Both the position numbers and the translations under genes were made by a program. The notes below the pieces were generated by a model that saw only the letters and a list, made by a program, of their open reading frames with translations, was not told where the DNA came from and searched no databases. Of a stretch of DNA of 59,048 nt, positions 38,018-45,524 are shown piece after piece (the first letter of the stretch is position 1; each line of letters begins with the position of its first letter). The DNA comes from an uncultured beta proteobacterium (GTDB lineage: Bacteria > Pseudomonadota > Gammaproteobacteria > Burkholderiales > Burkholderiaceae): positions 1-59,048 of the forward strand of contig CAIMZP010000056.1 of assembly GCA_903846025.1 (NCBI GenBank). The letters are read 5' to 3'.

Positions 38018-39631
38018 TTAACTACCGCTGAAGTTTTTGCGTTGACCGCCTGTTGCTGGTTTAGCAAAACGTGGACCAGCCGATGGACGTGAATCCGAAG
38101 AGCGTGCAGGACGTGAGTCAGCAGACCGTGCAGGACGTGAATCGGCAGAGCGTGCAGGACGTGAATCCGCAAAACGGTTACCTGGACGTGAATCACCCGA
38201 AGCAGGACGTGAGTCACCAGTAGAAGCAGGGCGTGAATCCGATGAACGGGATTCATAATGATTGCCTGAGCGGTTTCCACCACCGCCACCACCAGAACGA
38301 GACTCCGAACGTGCGCCTGAGCCATAACGACCGCCGCCACCACCACCAGAACGACTACCACCGCCTGGGCGACCGCCACCACCGCTAGGACGACCACCGC
38401 CACCACCACCAAAACTAGGCTTTGCTTGTGGCTCAAGGCCGGCGATAACTGAAGCAACGATGTCTTGCTGTGTAAAGCGTTCAATATTGCGAATCTTGGC
38501 GCGATCACGATGTTCAACCAAAGTGATAGCAACACCGTTACGACCAGCGCGTCCAGTTCTACCGATGCGATGCGTATAGTCTTCTGGTTTCATTGGCAAG
38601 CCAAAATTAATCACGTGACTAATACGGGGTACATCAATGCCGCGAGCGGCCACATCAGTCGCGACCAAAATCTTGGTATGACCTTTGCGAAGAGACTCCA
38701 GACGACGCATCCGAACAGCTTGAGGCATTGCGCCGTGTAAGGCGCTCGCTTCGTAACCAGCTGCACGCAAAGTGTCAGCAATTTTTTCACTTTCAACTTG
38801 AGTACTTGCAAAAACGACGGCTTGATCCAAGGAAGCATCAGCCAAAATGTGCTCAAGCAATTTATGTTTGTGTGACGTGCTATCAGCCCAATGCAGCTTC
38901 TGTTCGATATTCGCATGCTTTGCACCTGCATGAGCAAGTTCAATTCGTTTGGCGTTAGTAGTTAACTCATTAGCCAAAGACATAATCTTTGGTGCGAAAG
39001 TTGCAGAGAACATTAAAGTTTGGTTACGACCAGAACAGCGTTTGTCAATTGCCTCGAGGTCATCAGCAAATCCCATGTCAAGCATGCGATCAGCTTCATC
39101 GATAACGAGTTGTTTTACATCACCCAAGTGAATCGCTTTGCTGTCGCACAAGTCGAGTAAACGGCCTGGTGTCGCAACTACTAAAGATGCACCTTTAATC
39201 GCTTGGATCTGCTTGCCGTAAGGCATGCCACCCATAACGGTTGCAATTCGGATGCCTCTTAGGCCGCGAACTAAGTTCACTGCATCAGCGGTTACCTGTT
39301 GTGCTAATTCACGCGTAGGGCAGAGTACCAAGACCTTAGGTTGTGCGCGACCTGGCGCGGGTGCTGAGCCATTTGGGTTATCTTCAATCAGTTGATGAAT
39401 TAAAGGCAATAAAAAGGCGGCGGTTTTGCCGCTACCAGTTTGGCTGCTGACCAATAAATCACCACCAGCCAATGCCGCAGGTACAACCTGAGCTTGAACT
39501 TCGGTGGCTTGGGTATAACCCAATTCAGCAACGTTTTTGAGAAGTGAGGCAGCTAAGCCAAAAGACTGAAATGAATTTCCAGTCTGCTTTGAGTCTTGAG
39601 ACTCGTGATTAGTTTCTTTAGAAAAAGTCAT
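38018..39631 (-). CDS. rhlE: DEAD-box RNA helicase (RhlE type) with Gly-rich and DSRPA-repeat tail
   Basis: ATP-dependent RNA helicase of about 537 residues. Motifs in order: SQTGSGKTAAF (I), PTRELAQQ (Ia), VIDEADRMLDMGF (II), MFSATF (III), ATDVAARGID (V), HRIGRTGRAGR (VI). After about residue 405 the tail is low complexity: a Gly/Arg/Ser stretch, then repeated DSRPAR units, probably a disordered RNA-binding tail. The ATG at 39631 follows a weak ribosome site; one at 39643 is an alternative. Such enzymes act in ribosome assembly and mRNA decay, often with cold induction. Confidence 0.93.
   Translation of the reverse strand: MTFSKETNHESQDSKQTGNSFQSFGLAASLLKNVAELGYTQATEVQAQVVPAALAGGDLLVSSQTGSGKTAAFLLPLIHQLIEDNPNGSAPAPGRAQPKVLVLCPTRELAQQVTADAVNLVRGLRGIRIATVMGGMPYGKQIQAIKGASLVVATPGRLLDLCDSKAIHLGDVKQLVIDEADRMLDMGFADDLEAIDKRCSGRNQTLMFSATFAPKIMSLANELTTNAKRIELAHAGAKHANIEQKLHWADSTSHKHKLLEHILADASLDQAVVFASTQVESEKIADTLRAAGYEASALHGAMPQAVRMRRLESLRKGHTKILVATDVAARGIDVPRISHVINFGLPMKPEDYTHRIGRTGRAGRNGVAITLVEHRDRAKIRNIERFTQQDIVASVIAGLEPQAKPSFGGGGGGRPSGGGGRPGGGSRSGGGGGGRYGSGARSESRSGGGGGGNRSGNHYESRSSDSRPASTGDSRPASGDSRPGNRFADSRPARSADSRPARSADSRPARSSDSRPSAGPRFAKPATGGQRKNFSGS
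38103..38174. repeat. Tandem 24-base repeats in the helicase tail
   Basis: Three near-identical consecutive 24-base units (38103-38126, 38127-38150, 38151-38174), each encoding an SADSRPAR-like octapeptide on the minus strand, with more degenerate copies out to about 38240. The unit length is a multiple of three, so copy number can change without breaking the frame. It also creates a spurious long frame on the same strand (37963-38535). Confidence 0.9.
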
Positions 39632-39869
39632 GCTATTACCCATCCCTTTTAAGGAATGTCTCCGTATGTACACTCTTTGTTTTTTGTGAGTGTGATGGTC
39701 AAAGGCATCGACCATCAGACAAGCGGCAGCGTTGTTGTGTTTATGACTTCTAAACTAATCGCTGAAATATAGCTGGGGGGCGATGAATCAAATTGCTTTG
39801 AAAAAGCCTCCCATTATGACATTTGTAAGGGGGCAATACAAGGGTTTTCCCCAAATTAATTATGATGTA

Positions 39870-40538
39870 GGTATGCATTGGCTCTTAGCGCCCTCGAATT
39901 TTGGAGTAATTGATTTCCCGGCTTACTTGCTGGGAGTAATTTTTACGATCCTGTTTCCAGGTCCAAACTCTCTCTACATCCTAACTATTACCTCTCAAAG
40001 AGGGTGGCGTGCGGGGGTATGGGCATCCCTCGGCATTTTCATGGGAGATGCCATTTTGATGATTGGTGTTGCAGTGGGTGCGGCAACACTACTAAATTCT
40101 TCCCCAATGATTTTTAATCTTGTTCGAACGCTGGGCGCAGGGTATCTCGCATGGATGGGATACAACCTGATTCGGAGTGGTTTACGGTGCCACAACAGAT
40201 CTGAGTCAACAGTTAATGCGCTTGAGAGGTCGAATTACTTCAGTAGCCTGCATCCCACTTTAGCGGCCTTAACTTTATCCCTGACCAACCCTAAAGCAAT
40301 CTTTTTCTTTATCTCTTTTTTTGCGCAATTCATTGATCCTGGGTACGCTCATCCAGTACATCCATTTTTATATTTAGCTATTGTTTTACAGTTGGTGAGC
40401 ATGTCATATTTGGCAAGTCTCATTTTTGCCGGGAAATTCTTTTTGAATTTCTTCCAAAAAGAACCGCGTTATGCTGCTCTTTTTTGGATATTCGTTGGGC
40501 TATTACTTATCGGCTTTGCAGGCAGAATATTGTTATAG
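39870..40538 (+). CDS. leuE: LysE/RhtB-family exporter, LeuE type
   Basis: Inner-membrane amino-acid exporter of about 222 residues with six hydrophobic segments. It resembles E. coli LeuE throughout: FTILFPGPNSLYILT, GIFMGDAILM, LGAGYLAWMGYNLIRSGL, SLTNPKAIFFFISFFAQFID and the end GLLLIGFAGRILL. I chose the ATG at 39870 because it gives the LeuE N-terminus; in-frame ATGs at 39783 and 39816 would add residues not seen in the family. The substrate is likely leucine or similar neutral amino acids. Confidence 0.85.
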   Translation, partial: GMHWLLAPSNFGVIDFPAYLLGVIFTILFPGPNSLYILTITSQRGWRAGVWASLGIFMGDAILMIGVAVGAATLLNSSPMIFNLVRTLGAGYLAWMGYNLIRSGLRCHNRSESTVNALERSNYFSSLHPTLAALTLSLTNPKAIFFFISFFAQFIDPGYAHPVHPFLYLAIVLQLVSMSYLASLIFAGKFFLNFFQKEPRYAALFWIFVGLLLIGFAGRILL

Positions 40539-40557
40539 GGCTTATTTTTTTAATATT

Positions 40558-41955
40558 TCATCTTAACCAGCGCAATAGACGTTCTACCTTTTTGCCATAA
40601 GGTGGCCGAATAAGCTTAGTTCCGCTAAAAATCTTTGAACCCAAAATGCCGCGCACCTCTAAAACAGATTTGCGATGACTAAAGGTTTCATAGCCTGACT
40701 TACCGTGATAATTGCCCATTCCGCTTGCGCCGATCCCGCCAAAAGGTAAGCTTTCTACGGCCACCTGTAGCAGGGTGTCATTAATGGCAACGCCGCCAGA
40801 ATGGGTTTCGTTTAAAACGCGTTGCATATTTATTTTATTTTTTCCAAACCAATACAGTGCGAGAGGGTTTGGCCTGCTATTGATAAAGTGGATGGCGGCA
40901 GAGACATCACTCACTGCAATGATAGGCAAAATAGGGCCGAAGATTTCTTCCTGCATGATGAGTGCGTCTTCAGGGACGTCGACTAAGGCAACGGGTGTAA
41001 AGCTGCTGGATTGGCTGTTGCCAGTATTTAACAGGGGAATGACCTGGGCACCACGATTGACAGCATCTCTTACCAAATGATGCCAGCGTATAAATTGCTC
41101 TTCATCAATAGGCCCCGTCAATTCTTCGGGACTATTAAATTGGGTATGAGCTGCTAGCTGGAGTTCCTTGACTAGAGCATCGCGATTGCTATGCTGAACC
41201 AAAACATAGTCTGGGGCAATGCAGGTTTGTCCACTATTGAGTAGCTTGCCGTAAATAATGCTGTCCGCCACATCTTTGAGATTGGCAGATAAATCAACAA
41301 TCGCAGGGGACTTTCCGCCAAGCTCAAGGGTTATTGGAGTTAAATGATCTGCGGCAGAGCGCATTACTTTTTTCCCAACGCTTTCCGAGCCGGTAAAAAA
41401 GAGGTGGTCAAAAGGCAGCTCTGCAAAAGATTGCGCTACTTCTACGCCGCCAGTAGTGACGCAAAATTCACTGGGGTGAAAGTATTCTTGAATGAGTGCC
41501 GCTAAAAATCCTGAAGTACGCGAGCTTCTTTCGGAGGGTTTAAGCCAAACACGGTTTCCAGCAGCAAGGGCCGCGATCGCTGGTGCAAGGGCGAGTTGGA
41601 TGGGGTAGTTCCAAGGGCTCATGATACCCACCACACCAATGGATTGAGTTTGAGTCCAAGCATGGGAAGCGCCCATAAAAAATGGAGTTTCAACTAGCGT
41701 GGGCTTCATCCATTCCTTAAGATACTTGCGAGTGTATTTACAGGCCTGGTACACCATTTGAAATTCAGCCAGCCGGCTTTCAATAGGATGGCGTACCCCA
41801 AAATCCGCTATCAATACCTTGCAAATCTTTTCTTCATTAGCAGAAATCATCTGCTCAATACGCCCTATTCGCTCGAGACGAAGCTCTAGACTAGGGTTGG
41901 GTTCTGCGGCATAAGCTGCCTTAATTTCATCTAATTGGAGCGTAAAACGATTCAT
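40558..41955 (-). CDS. Aldehyde dehydrogenase (coniferyl aldehyde dehydrogenase-like)
   Basis: NAD(P)-dependent aldehyde dehydrogenase of about 465 residues. The catalytic cysteine is in SGQTCIAPDYV and the general-base glutamate in TLELGGKSPAIV; GVVGIMSPWNYPIQLALAP and PFGGIGASGMGNYHGKSG are further marks. The short form and the CIAPDYV sequence are those of the coniferyl/long-chain aldehyde group (CalB, YwdH). I chose the ATG at 41955, because a longer frame would overlap the divergent msrA start. Confidence 0.9.
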   Translation of the reverse strand: MNRFTLQLDEIKAAYAAEPNPSLELRLERIGRIEQMISANEEKICKVLIADFGVRHPIESRLAEFQMVYQACKYTRKYLKEWMKPTLVETPFFMGASHAWTQTQSIGVVGIMSPWNYPIQLALAPAIAALAAGNRVWLKPSERSSRTSGFLAALIQEYFHPSEFCVTTGGVEVAQSFAELPFDHLFFTGSESVGKKVMRSAADHLTPITLELGGKSPAIVDLSANLKDVADSIIYGKLLNSGQTCIAPDYVLVQHSNRDALVKELQLAAHTQFNSPEELTGPIDEEQFIRWHHLVRDAVNRGAQVIPLLNTGNSQSSSFTPVALVDVPEDALIMQEEIFGPILPIIAVSDVSAAIHFINSRPNPLALYWFGKNKINMQRVLNETHSGGVAINDTLLQVAVESLPFGGIGASGMGNYHGKSGYETFSHRKSVLEVRGILGSKIFSGTKLIRPPYGKKVERLLRWLR

Positions 41956-42012
41956 GGGTATTGGACGTAAAGGTGACAAGCAAGGGATTGAATAAGGCAT
42001 TAGGATAAAGCC

Positions 42013-42585
42013 ATGAACAAAATTGACCATAAAAATGAGGCTTCTTTGGAGCGCGCCACCCTTGGCGGGGGATGTTTTTGGTGTTTAGAGGCTGTGTACC
42101 AGCAAATTCAGGGTGTTAAAGCGGTGGTGTCTGGCTATGGTGGCGGGGCAAGACCTAATCCGAGCTATGAATCTGTATGTACTGGAGTCAGTGGGCATGC
42201 GGAAATTGTGGATGTGTATTTTGATCCCAAGATCGTCTCTTATCGCGATTTATTGGAAATATTTTTTGTAATTCATGACCCCACAACCTTGAACTATCAA
42301 GGCAATGATCGTGGTACGCAATACCGTTCAGTAATATTTACACATGGTGAGATACAAGCTGGTGAAGCGCATGAGGTAGTTGAGGAGTTAGAGAAGTCGG
42401 GAATTTACTCGGGCCCGATTGTGACGCAGATTGAATCGGCGCCCCCGATTTACCCCGCAGAAGACTACCACCAGGATTATTTCCGCCAACATCCGGGTCA
42501 AGGCTATTGCATGGCGGTAGTAGCGCCTAAGTTAGCTAAATTTAGGGCGAAATTTAAATCACTGATTGCAGCAGATTTTGCTTAA
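42013..42585 (+). CDS. msrA: Peptide methionine sulfoxide reductase A
   Basis: Repairs methionine-S-sulfoxide in proteins. The 190 residues contain the active-site GGGCFWCLEAVY (Cys21, with Cys24 nearby), the VSGYGGG loop and PAEDYHQDYF, all conserved. One further cysteine near the C-terminus (GQGYCMAVV) can act as a resolving residue. It converges on pdxH with six bases between stop codons. Confidence 0.97.
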   Translation: MNKIDHKNEASLERATLGGGCFWCLEAVYQQIQGVKAVVSGYGGGARPNPSYESVCTGVSGHAEIVDVYFDPKIVSYRDLLEIFFVIHDPTTLNYQGNDRGTQYRSVIFTHGEIQAGEAHEVVEELEKSGIYSGPIVTQIESAPPIYPAEDYHQDYFRQHPGQGYCMAVVAPKLAKFRAKFKSLIAADFA

Positions 42586-42591
42586 GTAAGC

Positions 42592-43227
42592 TCAGGGCGC
42601 TAGGCGAGCTATACGCCAGGCACTGTTTTCCAGTTGATAGTGGATGCGGTCATGCAGACGCGATGGGCGACCTTGCCAAAATTCGATTTCTGTTGGATGT
42701 AGGCGATATCCACCCCAATGCTCTGGGCGTGGAGGAGTTTCTCCAAATTCGCTTTTAAATTTTTCCTCAGACTGTTCCAAAAATTCTCGATCGGGAATTT
42801 CTGCGCTTTGAGGTGAAGCCCACGCTCCAATTCGGGAGGCAGCAGGGCGAGAATGAAAATATTCATCACTTTCGGAGGCTGAGACACGCTCCACTAAGCC
42901 TTTAATGCGGACCTGACGCTCCAACTCATGCCAGTGAAAGAGTAGGGCGGCTTGGGGCCTGATCGCCAATTCCCTCCCTTTTTGACTTCCATAGTTTGTA
43001 AAAAAGGTAAATCCATTTTGATCCGCGCCTTTTAGTAAGACAATACGAGCTGATGGATTGCCTGCTACATCTGCTGTGGCTAAAGTCATTGAATTGGGTT
43101 CGGGACATTCAGCTTGAATGGCTTGATCAAACCAAACCTGAAATAAGGCTAGCGGATCGCTAGGAACTTCAGTTTCCGTTAGCTGGCCAAAGGTGTAGTT
43201 TTTACGAAGTTGTGCGATGGAGTCCAT
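42592..43227 (-). CDS. pdxH: Pyridoxamine 5'-phosphate oxidase
   Basis: FMN enzyme oxidising pyridoxamine or pyridoxine phosphate to PLP. The 211 residues match the family: [49 protein letters not shown], and the C-terminal signature [13 protein letters not shown] with RIARLAP at the very end. PLP is the cofactor of the decarboxylase at 13684. It is divergent from tcdA with 22 bases between. Confidence 0.97.
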   Translation of the reverse strand: MDSIAQLRKNYTFGQLTETEVPSDPLALFQVWFDQAIQAECPEPNSMTLATADVAGNPSARIVLLKGADQNGFTFFTNYGSQKGRELAIRPQAALLFHWHELERQVRIKGLVERVSASESDEYFHSRPAASRIGAWASPQSAEIPDREFLEQSEEKFKSEFGETPPRPEHWGGYRLHPTEIEFWQGRPSRLHDRIHYQLENSAWRIARLAP

Positions 43228-43249
43228 TTGTTCAGTATAAAGAGAAGTT

Positions 43250-44014
43250 ATGGCAGAAGATAAAATAGAAATTAGCCCAGAAGACGGCGTGCAAGATCGT
43301 CGTTTTGGGGGCGTAGAAAGGCTCTATGGACCAGAGCTGCATAAACGTTTTCAAAATGCGATAGTGGTAGTGGCTGGCTTAGGCGGTGTTGGTTCTTGGG
43401 CGGCCGAAGCGCTTGCGCGTACAGGTATTGGGCACCTAGTTTTAGTGGACTTTGATCATATTGCCAAGAGCAATACCAATCGTCAATTGCATGCCTTGGA
43501 AGGTGAGTACGGCAAAGCCAAGGTGCAGGCCATGAGCGAGCGAATGCGTCTTATTAATCCAGATATTGAGCTCACTTCTTGGGATGCGTTTTTAGAGCCA
43601 GACAACTTAGACGAAATTATTCCTGTGGCTGCTTTGGTATTGGATGCGACAGATTCAGTCCAAACCAAGGTTGCTTTAGCGGCTTGGGCTGTCAAAAATA
43701 ATCGTGCTTTGGTAATGTGTGGAGCTGCTGGTGGTAAGTCTGACCCCACTTCAGTCCGTTGCGATGATCTCTCTAGAACTGAACAAGACGCTCTTCTTGC
43801 GAAGGTGCGTGTAGGTCTGCGCACCGATCATGGTTTTTCAAGGGATCTGAAAAAACGCATGGGTGTGCGGGCAATTTATTCACATGAGCCTCGTGCTGGT
43901 ACCGCTAGTGGCGGGCTTGCTTGCTCTGGGTATGGCTCTACGGTAATGGTGACTGCTGCTTGTGGTTTAGCGGCCGCTGCAGAGATTTTAAATCTCATCG
44001 CCACACTCAAATAA
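43250..44014 (+). CDS. tcdA: tRNA threonylcarbamoyladenosine dehydratase
   Basis: E1-like (ThiF/MoeB fold) enzyme that cyclises t6A37 of tRNA to ct6A using ATP. The 254 residues start with the typical [11 protein letters not shown], followed by the nucleotide loop [16 protein letters not shown], the [13 protein letters not shown] block and the [16 protein letters not shown] region. A close relative is CsdL of E. coli. Confidence 0.93.
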   Translation: MAEDKIEISPEDGVQDRRFGGVERLYGPELHKRFQNAIVVVAGLGGVGSWAAEALARTGIGHLVLVDFDHIAKSNTNRQLHALEGEYGKAKVQAMSERMRLINPDIELTSWDAFLEPDNLDEIIPVAALVLDATDSVQTKVALAAWAVKNNRALVMCGAAGGKSDPTSVRCDDLSRTEQDALLAKVRVGLRTDHGFSRDLKKRMGVRAIYSHEPRAGTASGGLACSGYGSTVMVTAACGLAAAAEILNLIATLK

Positions 44015-44029
44015 AAGCGATTTTCGCGC

Positions 44030-44614
44030 TTAACTTAAATCAGACACCAGAGAGGCTAATGTCTCTGGAGCGAGACTTTTGACCTGCATGGGATATTCCT
44101 TGTGATCACAGCCTACCATCATCTGAGCGCCAGCCTTTAAAGCTTTTTTCATACCTTCCGATAAATCAAAACACATAAAATGTACTGCTGAGATTTTTTC
44201 TTGTGCGGAGCATTCGAGATCCTCATCTGCGAGCGCATATAGCCGTGGCTGTCCTTTTACTTCGATAAATATCTGGCGCTCAATTCCTGCTAACTTGACT
44301 AATGCTAGCTTACGATCAGCTTCGTTGGGATATTCCACCATCATCGTCGCTTTGAAATTAGAGCCATCAGGAACTAAAGGGTTATAGGCATTTAACTCAT
44401 TTTGAATGGATTCTTCCGTGGAGACTCCCTCCACCCGTAACATTTCTTGAATTTGGTAGCGCATTAAAAACTCACTCTCAAAGATCATGGTGAGATGATC
44501 GCCCAGATGAACGGTGCGCAAGCGATGCTCAGCAGTAGCTTTTTCGCGAAAAGCAGGCCGCTCCTTGTTATAAGTCTCAAGACTTAAGAGGCTTTCACTG
44601 GTAATTTTCCCCAT
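44030..44614 (-). CDS. DUF3501 family protein
   Basis: A 194-residue soluble protein that begins ITSESLLSLETYNKERPAFREKATAEHRLRTVHLG and contains MIFESEFLMRYQIQEMLRVEG, features of DUF3501. The function is unknown; members often sit beside rubrerythrin and an Fe-S protein, but neither is here. It converges on tcdA with 15 bases between. It is the first gene leftward of a 277-base gap. Confidence 0.85.
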   Translation of the reverse strand: MGKITSESLLSLETYNKERPAFREKATAEHRLRTVHLGDHLTMIFESEFLMRYQIQEMLRVEGVSTEESIQNELNAYNPLVPDGSNFKATMMVEYPNEADRKLALVKLAGIERQIFIEVKGQPRLYALADEDLECSAQEKISAVHFMCFDLSEGMKKALKAGAQMMVGCDHKEYPMQVKSLAPETLASLVSDLS

Positions 44615-44776
44615 GGCGCTGTATTCCTAATAGTTCTTTTGATTAAAAACGGAATCAAATGCCGTAAGCTTTAGTAAACGTGGTTAGTGGATAGACTATT
44701 TTTGATTTTGCAAATCTAGAGAGTTGCAAAGCGAAGTCTCTAAACTACCCTCAGGCGTTGTCATGTCTGCCCTTCA

Positions 44777-44872
44777 TTATCTTAATAATATTAATTCCCG
44801 TCATTACGGGGATAGTGTATGGCGTAGGAGTCAGATAGCAAAATTGCATTGATTAACATTATTAATAATAAA
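44777..44872. promoter_or_regulatory. AT-rich inverted repeats and a CCCGT/ACGGG hairpin upstream of the GDT1-type gene
   Basis: The gap before the gene at 44892 holds two AT-rich near-palindromes, ATTATCTTAATAATATTAAT (44777-44796) and AACATTATTAATAATAA (about 44855-44871), and between them CCCGT-CATT-ACGGG (44797-44810). The AT-rich elements resemble in composition the sites of Fur/Mur-type metal regulators. I found no convincing manganese (yybP-ykoY) riboswitch core. No other gene is visible in 44615-44891. Confidence 0.3.
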
Positions 44873-44891
44873 AACCTAACTAACTGAATTT

Positions 44892-45467
44892 ATGGACCTT
44901 TCCGCTTTAACGCTCTCTGCTGGGGTAGTCGCCCTCGCAGAAATGGGTGACAAGACCCAGTTGCTCTCCTTAATGCTGGCTGCTCGCTATCCCAAGCAAG
45001 CCGTGGCTATTATTGCCGGCATATTTATTGCCACAATCGCAAATCATGCTTGCGCTGCCTTTTTGGGTCAGTGGCTGACAACTTTGATGAGTGCCGAGAT
45101 TCTGAAATGGGTCTTAAGCGTCAGTTTTTTGAGTATCGGATTGTGGCTCTTGGTGCCAGATCATATCGAGGATGGGGCTGACTCTAAGGTAGCTGATCGC
45201 GCCTCTCGGGTGTTCCTGCTGACGGTGGGTATGTTCTTCCTAGCTGAGATGGGGGATAAGACTCAAATTGCCACCATTGCCTTGGGCGCGCGCTATGCCG
45301 ATGTTGTATCAGTCACAATTGGCACTACTTTGGGGATGATGTTGGCTAATGTGCCAGCGGTTTGGGTTGGGCAGAAATTTACTAGACGCATGCCGATTAA
45401 ATGGGTGCATGCCGTTGCAGCTGCAACTTTTATTTCCATTGGGATTGCCACCTTAATTTGGGGTTGA
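44892..45467 (+). CDS. TMEM165/GDT1 family (UPF0016) cation transporter
   Basis: A 191-residue inner-membrane protein with six helices and two copies of the family signature E-x-G-D-K-T: AEMGDKTQLLSL (about 17-28) and AEMGDKTQIATI (about 117-128). These inverted repeats build the metal site. Bacterial members export manganese (or exchange Mn/Ca for protons). The repeat-rich leader upstream suggests metal-dependent control. No ribosome site is evident before the ATG. Confidence 0.93.
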   Translation: MDLSALTLSAGVVALAEMGDKTQLLSLMLAARYPKQAVAIIAGIFIATIANHACAAFLGQWLTTLMSAEILKWVLSVSFLSIGLWLLVPDHIEDGADSKVADRASRVFLLTVGMFFLAEMGDKTQIATIALGARYADVVSVTIGTTLGMMLANVPAVWVGQKFTRRMPIKWVHAVAAATFISIGIATLIWG

Positions 45468-45524
45468 GTCCAAAGCACTTAACCTCTTCAAGCGCAAGGA
45501 GCTCGGGGGACTTAAAATCAGTAC

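Noticed and set aside
38103..38174. CRISPR-like array
   Set aside because: The repeats are directly adjacent 24-base coding units without unique spacers.
37963..38535. Minus-strand 190-codon frame rich in Val/Leu/His
   Set aside because: It is an out-of-frame reading of the repeats in the helicase tail; low complexity and no homology features.
44615..44891. Manganese yybP-ykoY riboswitch before the GDT1-type gene
   Set aside because: The conserved GGGGAGTAG-type core is not found by eye on the plus strand.
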